DNA of 64,000 nt, from NCBI GenBank assembly GCA_910574965.1, contig CAJTDB010000002.1, positions 186,001 through 250,000 of the forward strand, written 5' to 3'. Positions 29,998 to 37,732 of this stretch are shown here, piece after piece. The position numbers and the translations under genes are program-made. Positions within the stretch are counted from its first letter, which is position 1; the number at the start of each line of letters is the position of its first letter. The DNA comes from Lachnospiraceae bacterium. GTDB lineage: Bacteria > Bacillota > Clostridia > Lachnospirales > Lachnospiraceae. The notes under the pieces are model-generated. The model was not told the origin of the DNA. It made no database searches and saw only the letters and a program-made list of their open reading frames with translations.

Positions 29998-30813
29998 TTA
30001 CAGTACATCCGCAAAATGGATCCTCAGTTTCAGAAAGACACTGCTCCCGGCCGCCCAGATCACAGCCGTTACCGCCCAGAAGTATGCATTCATCCAGCCC
30101 AGCTCCCCAATGGTTCCTGTTTGAAACAAAACCGCCCGATAACCATAGACAATATAACACAGAGGATTTAATTTCAAAAGGAACAAAACCGGATACTTCT
30201 GAAGCAGATCTTCCAACGACCACATAATCGGCGTCATCCAGATGCCCACCTGCAGAAAAATATTGATGATCTGACTCAGATCCCGGAAAAAGACGACCAG
30301 TGCGCTGGTCAGCATACAGACGCCTGTGACAAATATCATAAGGCTGAAGCTGAAATAGACCACTTTCAGCGTATGCAGCCCCGGATAGTATCCATACAGC
30401 GCGAATAAAAACAGCATAAACAGGACGAAAAACCCATGAATAAAAAGAGCCGCTGTCGTCTTCACCACCGGAAGGATGTTGATGTTAAAGACAACTTTTT
30501 TCACCAGATAATTATATTCCAGGAGTGCATTCGTTCCATTGCTTAAACTTTCCGAGAAATAAAACCAGGGAACGATGCCGCTGACCAGCCAGAGGACAAA
30601 GGGCACTTTGATGCCTTCCTTCAGATCCGCTGTGGCATTGTTCAGACCAATCTGAAAGACAAACCAGTACACCAGTACGATAACCACCGGCTGGACCAGT
30701 GCCCAGGCCACTCCGAAATAAGAACCCGCATACCGGGTCTTAAAATCATTTTTGGAAAGCTTCCAGATCAGCTTCCGATTCTTCCAGATATCCTGGAACA
30801 TATGATCCGCCAT
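29998..30813 (-). CDS. wzm: Polysaccharide ABC exporter permease (Wzm-like)
   Basis: 271 residues with six predicted membrane helices and the family stretch DFKTRYAGSYFGVAWALVQP near the N-terminus. It forms the channel that moves the undecaprenyl-linked polysaccharide across the membrane using ATP hydrolysed by Wzt. It starts 12 bp after rfbC ends and has AAGGAG before its ATG. TagG/Wzm-type permeases look alike, so a teichoic-acid-like cargo cannot be excluded. Confidence 0.93.
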   Translation of the reverse strand: MADHMFQDIWKNRKLIWKLSKNDFKTRYAGSYFGVAWALVQPVVIVLVYWFVFQIGLNNATADLKEGIKVPFVLWLVSGIVPWFYFSESLSNGTNALLEYNYLVKKVVFNINILPVVKTTAALFIHGFFVLFMLFLFALYGYYPGLHTLKVVYFSFSLMIFVTGVCMLTSALVVFFRDLSQIINIFLQVGIWMTPIMWSLEDLLQKYPVLFLLKLNPLCYIVYGYRAVLFQTGTIGELGWMNAYFWAVTAVIWAAGSSVFLKLRIHFADVL

Positions 30814-30825
30814 ATGGGATTCTCC

Positions 30826-31377
30826 TTATCTCTTACGTTCCTCAATGCCGCCCCATTTCTGATCTTTCTCGGAAATAATCAGCTCCATTCCTTCCGGAAT
30901 CGGCCATTCCACTCCGATGTCGGGATCATTCCAAATGATGCCTCCCTCATCGTTGGGATGATAGAAATCCGTACATTTGTACACGAACTCCGCCGTATCC
31001 GACAGCACTAGGAATCCGTGAGCGAAATTTTTCGGAATAAAAAACTGCTTCTTGTTCTCTGCCGACAGAATCACCCCATGCCATTTCCCATAGGTCGCAG
31101 ACCCAGGCCGAAGATCTACCGCCACATCGAATACTTCCCCGCTGATCACCCGAACCAGCTTGTCCTGGGGATACTGAAGCTGATAATGCAGTCCGCGAAG
31201 CACACCCTTTTTGGATGCGGACTGGTTGTCCTGCACGAACTCCAGTTCGATTCCCGCTGCCGCATAGTCTTTATAATGATAAGTTTCCATAAAATACCCG
31301 CGTTCATCGCCGAATACCGCAGGCGTGATGATCTTAAGCCCCTCAATCCCACAAGTTTCCACTGTGATCTTTCCCAT
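30826..31377 (-). CDS. rfbC: dTDP-4-dehydrorhamnose 3,5-epimerase
   Basis: 183 residues. Cupin with the catalytic His in GVLRGLHYQ, VRVISGEVFDVAVDLR and NFAHGFLVLSD. It epimerises dTDP-4-keto-6-deoxyglucose on the way to dTDP-rhamnose. The true start is ATG 31377 after AAGGAG. The open frame continues 58 codons further, but only because the two palindromic leader copies upstream happen to be open. rfbB and rfbD, needed to complete the pathway, are not in the window. Confidence 0.96.
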   Translation of the reverse strand: MGKITVETCGIEGLKIITPAVFGDERGYFMETYHYKDYAAAGIELEFVQDNQSASKKGVLRGLHYQLQYPQDKLVRVISGEVFDVAVDLRPGSATYGKWHGVILSAENKKQFFIPKNFAHGFLVLSDTAEFVYKCTDFYHPNDEGGIIWNDPDIGVEWPIPEGMELIISEKDQKWGGIEERKR

Positions 31378-31390
31378 ATGTTTTCTCCTT

Positions 31391-31495
31391 ATTATAGTTC
31401 CGCATCTGCCCAAAGGTTCCCCTTGGACTGGAAGGTTCTCCCTCCACATCCGTTCCTGGACAACCTTCCGGAACCTTTGCGGCAGATGCTGTTTT
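31391..31495 (-). repeat. Leader palindrome B1 (rfbC)
   Basis: Full-length member of the leader family, minus strand. Outer stem AGCATCTGCC/GGCAGATGC, middle stem CAAAGGTTCC/GGAACCTTTG, inner stem GGAAGGTT/AACCTTCC, with AGTCCAAG as a one-sided bulge. It ends GCGGAACTATAATAAGGAG, which is the rfbC ribosome binding site. Confidence 0.92.
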
Positions 31496-31579
31496 ATAGT
31501 TCCGCATCTGCCCAAAGGTTCCCCTTGGACTGGAAGGTTCTCCCTCCACATCCGTTCCTGGACAACCTTCCGGAACCTT
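31496..31579 (-). repeat. Leader palindrome B2 (tandem, 5'-truncated)
   Basis: Near-identical tandem copy of B1 at a period of 102 bp. It lacks the outer 5' arm and begins right at the rfbA stop codon. Confidence 0.9.
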
Positions 31580-32449
31580 TTACAATCCGTTAGCTACATC
31601 CACCAGGTACTGGCCGTAAGGAGTCTTCATCAGCGGCTCTGCCAGCTTCAGAAGCTGCTCCCGGTCAATGAATTTGCGGCGGAATGCGATCTCCTCAATG
31701 CAGGAAATGTATAATCCCTGCCGCTTCTGGAACGCCGCTACAAAGTCTGCCGCATCCAGCAGTGCATCATGATTTCCCGTATCCAGCCATGCAAAGCCGC
31801 GTCCCAGTGTTTCCACCCGCAGCATTCCCCGCCTCAGATACTCATTGTTAATGCTTGTAATCTCGATCTCACCCCTGGCAGACGGCTTGACGTTCCTGGC
31901 AATCTCCACCACATCATTGTCATAGAAATAAAGTCCCGGCACTGCATAATTGGACTTGGGCTGCGCCGGCTTTTCCTCGATGGATACCGCCATGTCATTC
32001 TCGTCGAACTCCACCACACCATACTCTCTTGGATCGCGGACATAATAGCCGAAGATTGTCGCACCACTCTCGTGAGAAACCACCCGCTTCAGCACCTGGG
32101 AAAAGCTCTGCCCATAGAAAATATTATCTCCCAGAATCAGTGCCACGCTGTCGTCTCCGATAAAATCTGCGCCGATGATAAATGCATCTGCCAGTCCTCT
32201 CGGCTGCTCCTGCACTTTGTAGGCAAACCGCATACCCAACTGGCTCCCGTCCCCTAAAAGCTCCTCGAACATGGGCAGATCTCTCGGAGTCGAGATAATC
32301 AATACTTCCCGGATGCCCGCCAGCATCAGAATCGATAACGGGTAATAAATCATGGGTTTGTCATAGACTGGCATAATCTGTTTGGATACCGCTTTTGTCA
32401 GCGGGTACAGTCTTGTTCCGGAACCGCCCGCAAGTATAATACCTTTCAT
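31580..32449 (-). CDS. rfbA: Glucose-1-phosphate thymidylyltransferase
   Basis: 289 residues. [18 protein letters not shown] is the nucleotidyltransferase signature; [20 protein letters not shown] and [11 protein letters not shown] follow as in RmlA. It joins dTTP and glucose-1-phosphate to give dTDP-glucose for rhamnose or related sugars. The start at 32449 follows AAGGAG; a 9-codon extension upstream has no site. The stop codon abuts the truncated repeat copy B2, so the transcript continues through the repeats into rfbC. Confidence 0.97.
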   Translation of the reverse strand: MKGIILAGGSGTRLYPLTKAVSKQIMPVYDKPMIYYPLSILMLAGIREVLIISTPRDLPMFEELLGDGSQLGMRFAYKVQEQPRGLADAFIIGADFIGDDSVALILGDNIFYGQSFSQVLKRVVSHESGATIFGYYVRDPREYGVVEFDENDMAVSIEEKPAQPKSNYAVPGLYFYDNDVVEIARNVKPSARGEIEITSINNEYLRRGMLRVETLGRGFAWLDTGNHDALLDAADFVAAFQKRQGLYISCIEEIAFRRKFIDREQLLKLAEPLMKTPYGQYLVDVANGL

Positions 32450-32497
32450 AAAAATATATCTCCTTATTTCTATCATTCCATATGTCTTTGGACTATT

Positions 32498-33502
32498 TCA
32501 ATCTGCTTCTCTCTCCAGTGTCCGCAGCAGCAGATCACAGTCCGTCAGAAAGTTCCTGGCAAACAGAAAGCAGAGCTGTCCGTCAATCTCTTTTACCTCA
32601 TACAGCCGCACTGCTTCGTTGTCCGGCATAGCAGACTGCCGGCAGGTACCGATCGGCGCAAAGTCTCTTGTATAGTCCGCATAATAGACCGACGCTCCCT
32701 GATAACTTTCACCCACACTGGCATAATCGCAGCTCACATAAAGTCTCCAGCCTTCCTCCGTCGGTTCGCAGGACGCCATCTCATGATCTGCAATGGCAGG
32801 CAGAAGCTCCGTAGGACCGCTCCATGTCTCCCCTTCGTCTTTTGAAATCATAACGCAGATGGCCGAAGGTCCTTTGTCATACTGCTCCATCTCAAAGAAA
32901 TAATACAGTGTTCCATCCACGCACCGAACATCTCCGTCCTCCAGATTCTGCTTCCGGCGAATAATGTCCGTCACATATTCCCACTTTTCCAGATCATCCG
33001 AACGATAAAGCTTTACCGTATAAGTTCCGTTTTCTCCCTGGGGATCCGGATTGTTGACAGTCCCTTCAATCCATGTATGGGTCAGAAACCAGGTATCTCC
33101 TTTTTGAAACAGGACCGGATCGATGGCAAGGGTATCTGTCTTCAGAACTGTTCGGTCTTCTAAAAGCTCCTCATTCTCGTTCAGCCGGAGAATATGCGTC
33201 TCATTGGCGTGATTGCTGTAGGCAACTGCATAGCTTTTGCCGGACTGTCCGGAAATGTCCTCCTGCACATAAAGCCAGGAAGCATACAGTCCGTCATATT
33301 GACGCACTACATTTCCTTCCAGATCCAGCACCTGGAGTCCCTCCTCCACGCTGGTCATAATATGCGCCCCCAGAAATTTGGCGTCCGCGTTGTGATACCC
33401 CGGCAGAGTGAACCCGTTCTCCTTTTTCCCGGTTCTGCCGGCCGTCAGCGCCAGCAGGGCAATCAGTACCCCCAGCACCGGAAACCACATCTGTTTCTTC
33501 AT
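32498..33502 (-). CDS. Secreted beta-propeller (BNR/sialidase-like) protein
   Basis: 334 residues from ATG 33502. An N-terminal signal anchor (about 7-24) is followed by a beta-rich region with Asp-box-like and glycosidase-propeller-like segments (YRSDDLEKWEYVTDI, ISKDEGETWSGPTEL). No full set of sialidase catalytic residues was identified, so it may bind or process glycan outside the cell. It is the first gene after the divergent promoter region and probably heads the polysaccharide operon. The name is structural only. Confidence 0.7.
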   Translation of the reverse strand: MKKQMWFPVLGVLIALLALTAGRTGKKENGFTLPGYHNADAKFLGAHIMTSVEEGLQVLDLEGNVVRQYDGLYASWLYVQEDISGQSGKSYAVAYSNHANETHILRLNENEELLEDRTVLKTDTLAIDPVLFQKGDTWFLTHTWIEGTVNNPDPQGENGTYTVKLYRSDDLEKWEYVTDIIRRKQNLEDGDVRCVDGTLYYFFEMEQYDKGPSAICVMISKDEGETWSGPTELLPAIADHEMASCEPTEEGWRLYVSCDYASVGESYQGASVYYADYTRDFAPIGTCRQSAMPDNEAVRLYEVKEIDGQLCFLFARNFLTDCDLLLRTLEREAD

Positions 33503-33623
33503 TGAACCTGTCTCCATGAAAATCTACCTGAAAAAGCAAATGGACAGTACCGCCCATCCTTCCTGTCCGCTTTGCCCTGATCTGCCATGTTCTCTTTTTG
33601 AATTATGCTCCGCATTTTGGATG

Positions 33624-33652
33624 ATTATAACATTATTACACAATTATTACAA
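33624..33652 (-). promoter_or_regulatory. Sigma-A promoter of the polysaccharide operon
   Basis: Minus strand: -35 TTGTAA, 17-bp spacer, perfect -10 TATAAT. It gives a leader of about 115 nt before 33502. Confidence 0.78.
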
Positions 33653-33670
33653 GTACCATGGATTTTTCCC

Positions 33671-33698
33671 TTGGAACATGTTATATTTATGGTATTCT
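33671..33698 (+). promoter_or_regulatory. Probable promoter of the GT39 gene
   Basis: -35 TTGGAA, 16-bp spacer, -10 TATTCT on the plus strand, about 60 bp upstream of the start at 33766. Divergent from the polysaccharide-operon promoter. Confidence 0.5.
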
Positions 33699-33765
33699 AT
33701 TGGAATATTACAGCAAAGGAAATGCTGGACATTCACTCATATGGAACTTAAAAACGGAGGTTTTT

Positions 33766-35277
33766 ATGAAACGATTTTACGACAGCCTTCTTGGGCTGAC
33801 AGAGAAATACTACTGGATCTGGTTTGCACTTCTAACCATCCTGACCGCTTTTCTCTGCTTCCGGTGCTTAGGGATCGGTGCTATTGACTCCTGGGACGAA
33901 GCACGCCATGGCATATCCGCCTATGAAATGTTGCAAAGGGGCAATTATCTGGTCAACACCTTTCAGGGAGCACCGGACTACTGGAACGTCAAGCCGCCCC
34001 TTTCCTTTCTGACCATTATCGCCGGCTTTTCTCTCTTTGGCTATACGGCCGTGGGGCTTCGGGCTTTCTCTGCCCTTTTCTATCTTCTGACCGCAGTGTG
34101 CACCGGCCTTTTTGCCAGACGATACGGATGCCTGGCCTCCCTTCTGACTATGGCCTTTCTGACTGCCAATTACTTTCCATTCAAAGCCCATCTGGTCCGT
34201 GCCGGAGATGCAGACAGCCTGTATCTTCTGCTCTTTACTCTGGCTATGCTGGCCATGTTAAAGCTCCAAGAGAACCGGCGCTGGCTTTTGGTCTGCGGAC
34301 TCTGCTTTTCGCTTGCCTTTCTGACCAAAAGCTTCCATGCAGGTATGATTGCCATTATCGGCATACTGTTCCTTTGGCTGACCGGACAATGGAAACAGAT
34401 CCGGCTGCGCCTGTGGGCAGGCTTTCTTGCCGCTGCTCTTGTACCGATCCTTCTTTGGGCATTTCTCAGATATCAGTATGACGGCGCAACTTTCTTTTTA
34501 CAGATGTACGAAGCGGATATCGCCGGACGGACTGCCGCCGGCGGGTTAGAAGGGCATGGCTTTCCGCTTTCCTATTATTTTACGTCCATTTTCTGGAACT
34601 TTGACTATATTTACGGTTTTTTGAGCCTTATTGTCCTTCTCGGTATCCTGTACCTTCTCCTCCGGCCCCTGAGAAATGTTTTGGTTCTTCTCTGTCCGTC
34701 GGACCGGATCGGCATCCTTTTGTGGCTGTTTCTGCCTCTTGGCCTGTTCTCTCTCGTGTCCACCAAGCTTATGTGGTATGTATACCCGTGTATCGTTCCC
34801 TTATGCCTGCTGGCTGCGGTTTTCCTGGATGCATTTCTCAAAAACGGAAAGGTTCTTTTACAATTTCGAATGCTTGTTCTTTTTATAGTCTGTGCAGGAA
34901 CTTTTGTATTTCTATGGAACAATTATACAGATAACGTACGCGGCGCCCGCTCCAACGATCTGCAGACTTTTGTCATGGAACAGTTCGACCGGGAGGGACC
35001 GCTGTCTGGCTGTATTGTCTATCTGGATGCCTATGATCCGTTCCTCTATGCCAACACCACCCAATGGGAGCAGAATATGCGCCTGCTGGCTTTGATGGAA
35101 GGTGCCCTTGACTGCCGGGACGGCGGTGCCGAAGCCTTTTTAGCGGAGGAAGAAGACTGCCTTCTGATTCTCTCAATCCCGTTCCTTGAAAACTATCCAA
35201 AGCTCCGTGCTTTCGAAGTACTGGCGGACAACGGACAGTATCTGCTCATCCGGCGGCAGATATCAAAAGCTCCATAG
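33766..35277 (+). CDS. GT39/ArnT-like integral-membrane glycosyltransferase
   Basis: 503 residues from ATG 33766 (CGGAGG upstream); an open frame 36 codons longer runs into the promoter. Around 11 membrane helices, with the first-loop motif AIDSWDEARHGISAYEML, where the Asp-Glu pair is the catalytic site of this GT-C class, and YWNVKPPLSF. It uses a polyprenyl-phosphate sugar to glycosylate a target outside the membrane. With GtrA (22929-23318) it could decorate the exported glycan. Plus-strand gene, divergent from the main locus. Confidence 0.9.
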   Translation: MKRFYDSLLGLTEKYYWIWFALLTILTAFLCFRCLGIGAIDSWDEARHGISAYEMLQRGNYLVNTFQGAPDYWNVKPPLSFLTIIAGFSLFGYTAVGLRAFSALFYLLTAVCTGLFARRYGCLASLLTMAFLTANYFPFKAHLVRAGDADSLYLLLFTLAMLAMLKLQENRRWLLVCGLCFSLAFLTKSFHAGMIAIIGILFLWLTGQWKQIRLRLWAGFLAAALVPILLWAFLRYQYDGATFFLQMYEADIAGRTAAGGLEGHGFPLSYYFTSIFWNFDYIYGFLSLIVLLGILYLLLRPLRNVLVLLCPSDRIGILLWLFLPLGLFSLVSTKLMWYVYPCIVPLCLLAAVFLDAFLKNGKVLLQFRMLVLFIVCAGTFVFLWNNYTDNVRGARSNDLQTFVMEQFDREGPLSGCIVYLDAYDPFLYANTTQWEQNMRLLALMEGALDCRDGGAEAFLAEEEDCLLILSIPFLENYPKLRAFEVLADNGQYLLIRRQISKAP

Positions 35278-35376
35278 AACATTTCACACCCTTTCGCTGA
35301 CCGTTTACAGCATCTGTATTATCCTGAAAGTATGCTCTCCGATGTTTAAATATATTACAAAAAAGGAGGTTATATC

Positions 35377-35865
35377 ATGCACGCAAAGACAATGGAAGGA
35401 CTTATGGGCGCAAGTGCCAACGTGGATCTGCTGAATACCCCTATGAGAGTTTACAAAGAAGCAGAAACCAGAGGGGATACGGCCGTTATGGAGCGGGCAC
35501 TAAGCTATGCGGGCCAGACTGCAGAACAGGCAGATAAGTACAAAACCGTAGCCGATGAGGGAATGAAAGAAGACGCAAAAGAGACCAGCGAAAAAGCCAA
35601 AGACATTCAGGAGAAAACGATTCAGGCGCGGAAGCAGGAGCAGGCAGAGTTAGAGCAGAGGATCGAACAAAGCCGGGATACCGTCGAGATCAGCGAAACA
35701 GGCAAAGAATCCCTGCCGGTATCTGCGGAGGAAGAACATGCAGCACCGGATCCAAATTCCGCTCCACCCGCTGCCGCTTTTGCGGAGCCTGTCACTTACA
35801 CAAAGAATGGTGAAGTCAGTCCAGCCCCGGCAGAAGCGCAGGCGAGTGTTTCACTCACTGTATAA
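35377..35865 (+). CDS. Charged coiled-coil protein of unknown function
   Basis: 162 residues, not recognised. Helical and highly charged (about 25-110, with repeated Lys/Glu/Gln heptads such as IQEKTIQARKQEQAELEQRI), then a low-complexity Pro/Ala-rich C-terminus. No signal peptide, membrane helix or cysteine. A strong AAAAAAGGAGG site and a long terminator behind it show it is a real, separately expressed gene. The 99-bp gap from the glycosyltransferase gene has no clear promoter, so it may be read through. Confidence 0.75.
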   Translation: MHAKTMEGLMGASANVDLLNTPMRVYKEAETRGDTAVMERALSYAGQTAEQADKYKTVADEGMKEDAKETSEKAKDIQEKTIQARKQEQAELEQRIEQSRDTVEISETGKESLPVSAEEEHAAPDPNSAPPAAAFAEPVTYTKNGEVSPAPAEAQASVSLTV

Positions 35866-35950
35866 ACGGCCAAAAGGCTCCCGTCCCGGCAGTGTTCTTC
35901 CTATATGGAAGACTGCCGAAACGGAAGCCTTTTTGGCCGCTTTTTTCTTT
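35866..35950 (+). terminator. Long intrinsic terminator between convergent genes
   Basis: Near-perfect stem of about 35 bp (ACGGCCAAAAGGCTCCCGT... with its complement), followed by GCTTTTTTC on the plus strand. It ends the coiled-coil gene and may also stop transcription from the right. Confidence 0.92.
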
Positions 35951-35952
35951 CG

Positions 35953-36438
35953 TTACCGCTCGTCGTATTGTTTTACTTCCACGGTCTTTTTCTCAAAGTC
36001 CAGAAAAAGCTGAAAAGCATATCCGTCATCGCTCGTGTCCCAAATCTCTACGTATTTGGGCGAGATCTCGATCAGAATCTCCGAATCCTCATGACTGTAT
36101 TTATTATAACTTTCCCACAGATGCTTCTTATAGCCTTCGGCAAATCTCTGCCCAGGCTCCTCTGTCACCAGCCCCTTATTTCTGGCAATGCCTTCTACCT
36201 GTACGCCGCTCCAGCACACTGCTACCTGAGGATTGGTAAGAAGCTGTTTTGTTTTGCGGAAATTTTTGTCCGTCTTGAAATAAATCTTTTCATCGTAAAA
36301 CAGGCAGCTTACATTGCGCACCATCACATAATCATTCACGCTGGATGCCAGGGCCATAATCTTACTGTCCCCAAGCATATCGAACATACGTTCAACCGCT
36401 TCTTCAAAAGTGATTCCCTTGTTTAATGTAAATTTCAT
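35953..36438 (-). CDS. Pyridoxamine 5'-phosphate oxidase-like flavin-binding protein
   Basis: 161 residues. Split-barrel fold of the PNPOx-like family: KIMALASSVNDYVMVRNVSCLFYDEKIYFKT is the typical strand pair, and KTKQLLTNPQVAVCW follows. Members bind FMN, F420 or heme and reduce varied substrates; the substrate is unknown. It starts 22 bp after ribU ends, inside the FMN-riboswitch-controlled transcript, which supports flavin as cofactor (inference). Confidence 0.87.
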   Translation of the reverse strand: MKFTLNKGITFEEAVERMFDMLGDSKIMALASSVNDYVMVRNVSCLFYDEKIYFKTDKNFRKTKQLLTNPQVAVCWSGVQVEGIARNKGLVTEEPGQRFAEGYKKHLWESYNKYSHEDSEILIEISPKYVEIWDTSDDGYAFQLFLDFEKKTVEVKQYDER

Positions 36439-36460
36439 ATGACACCTCTTATTTTCCGGT

Positions 36461-37117
36461 TCAGCTATTTATCATGTCCCGCACTACTTTGCTGAGCCTT
36501 TTGTATACAAAGAATGTAACAACCGATGTGGCACCGTATTTAATCAGATTAAAGGGCAGGATTCCGAGTACAGCCATACTCATGACATCTTTCATAATCG
36601 GATTGACCGCTGTACACAGCGCAACGATATCCCCCATGGTCATATTTGCCATCCTGCCATAAAACGGTATAATCAAATACAGATTGGTAAAGACCGCCGT
36701 CACCGATACGATCATGGTGCTTAAGATCATTCCAAAGGCAGCCGACTTCTTTGACTTGTTCCAGTGATAGACGGCAATGGCCGGCATCACATAAGCGCTG
36801 CTCAAGATCAGCCCCTGAAGTTCACCGGTTCCAAAGGAAAGGCTCCCCTGCATGACTAACTGCAGCAGGATTTTCACGATAATTACCATAAAGGCCGCCA
36901 CCGGTCCAAACATATATCCGGCCATAATCTCCATAACCCCCGACAGGTCAAAAGACATAAAAGGCGGCAGGAACGGAAGCGGAAACCGAAAGAGCATGAG
37001 CACCGCACTGACGGCTCCCATCAACCCTACAAAAGCGGTCCGCTTAATCTGCATATGGATGGCATGGTTCAGTCTTCCTGTTGCTGTTGGTTCCATTGTT
37101 TCATTTGTTCGACTCAT
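36461..37117 (-). CDS. ribU: Riboflavin ECF transporter substrate-binding subunit
   Basis: 218 residues with six membrane helices. The segment MSFDLSGVMEIMAGYMFGPVAAF matches the RibU pattern, and an FMN riboswitch upstream fixes the substrate class. It captures riboflavin and works with the shared EcfA/A'/T module, which is not in the window. The start is ATG 37117 after AGGAGGGG. The 67-codon open extension upstream is only palindromic leader sequence. Confidence 0.94.
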   Translation of the reverse strand: MSRTNETMEPTATGRLNHAIHMQIKRTAFVGLMGAVSAVLMLFRFPLPFLPPFMSFDLSGVMEIMAGYMFGPVAAFMVIIVKILLQLVMQGSLSFGTGELQGLILSSAYVMPAIAVYHWNKSKKSAAFGMILSTMIVSVTAVFTNLYLIIPFYGRMANMTMGDIVALCTAVNPIMKDVMSMAVLGILPFNLIKYGATSVVTFFVYKRLSKVVRDMINS

Positions 37118-37132
37118 TCTGAATCCCCTCCT

Positions 37133-37240
37133 AATTATAGTTCCGCATCTCTTCGAAAGTTCCCCCGGTGCTGGAAACATTTCCTGGCACTTCCGTGTCA
37201 GGAAATCTTTCCGGGGAACTTTCGCAGAGATGCTGTTTTT
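37133..37240 (-). repeat. Leader palindrome C1 (ribU)
   Basis: Full member of the leader family. Minus strand: outer AGCATCTCTGCG with CGAAGAGATGC, middle AAAGTTCCCC/GGGGGAACTTT, inner GGAAAGATTTCCTG with CAGGAAATGTTTCC, and the loop around ACACGGAAGTGC. It ends GCGGAACTATAATTAGGAGG at the ribU ribosome binding site. Confidence 0.92.
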
Positions 37241-37312
37241 ATAGTTCCGCATCCCTTCGAAAGTTCCCCTGGTGCTGGAAACATTTCCTGGCACTTTAAG
37301 GTTCCCCCTCGA
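37241..37312 (-). repeat. Leader palindrome C2 (tandem, 5'-truncated)
   Basis: Second copy at a period of 104 bp. It matches C1 from the loop to the 3' end but has lost the 5' arms. It lies between the riboswitch terminator and C1. Confidence 0.88.
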
Positions 37313-37354
37313 CGACACTATATGAATTTTGCGCTGTTTCCATATTTCCGGACA

Positions 37355-37383
37355 TAAAAAAATCCGGAGTACATGGTCTCCGG
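37355..37383 (-). terminator. Riboswitch-controlled terminator of ribU
   Basis: Minus-strand CCGGAG-ACCATGTA-CTCCGG followed by ATTTTTTTATG, directly after the FMN aptamer. FMN binding should favour this stem and stop transcription (family knowledge). Confidence 0.85.
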
Positions 37384-37399
37384 GCGCATTCTGCAGAAA

Positions 37400-37530
37400 A
37401 TGTCTTTTCTCATCCGGACTATTACCGTCGGTTCCGGAATTCCCCTCTCGGAGTCACCGGATCAGCCGCTTCCGCGGGTCATGGACTATACCATCGGTAG
37501 GGACTTGCACCCTGCCACAAAGACTTTCGG
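37400..37530 (-). ncRNA. FMN riboswitch (RFN element)
   Basis: Minus-strand RNA shows the conserved RFN blocks in order: GGCAGGGTGCAAGTCCC, TACCGATGGTATAGTCC, ATGACCCGCGGAAGC, CCGGTGACTCC, and ACCGACGGTAATAGTCCGGATG, closed by a GTCTTT/AAAGAC stem. It senses FMN and controls the riboflavin importer and the flavin-oxidase-like gene behind it. Confidence 0.97.
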
Positions 37531-37580
37531 TATTCAGTTATGATCGAAGTGATTGCAGTTACATTTCTCTGCTGTAAAAT

Positions 37581-37609
37581 ATTATACTCCTCCAAAACAC
37601 AGTTGTAAA
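37581..37609 (-). promoter_or_regulatory. Sigma-A promoter of the FMN riboswitch transcript
   Basis: Minus strand: -35 TTTACA, 17-bp spacer, perfect -10 TATAAT, about 50 bp upstream of the aptamer. Confidence 0.82.
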
Positions 37610-37639
37610 TACCCAATTCACTCTCCTGACCGAATCCAC

Positions 37640-37697
37640 ATGCAGAACGCCCCCACACCGGATGTTTTCTGCAAAACATTCCCATATGGGGGCAGGC
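37640..37697 (-). repeat. Hairpin downstream of the first GH31 gene
   Basis: Minus-strand TGCCCCCA pairs with TGTGGGGGC, and GGAATGTTTT pairs with AAAACATCC around GCAG. No T-tract follows, so it may protect the 3' end of the GH31 operon mRNA or act as a poor terminator. Confidence 0.6.
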
Positions 37698-37732
37698 ACT
37701 TGAACTTTATCAGAACAATTTGTCAGTATTTT

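Noticed and set aside
31378-31551. 58-codon N-terminal extension of RfbC
   Set aside because: It is made only of two leader-repeat copies; the normal RfbC start has AAGGAG and matches the family length.
37118-37318. 67-codon N-terminal extension of RibU
   Set aside because: Same reason: repeat-derived open frame upstream of the true start and its AGGAGG.
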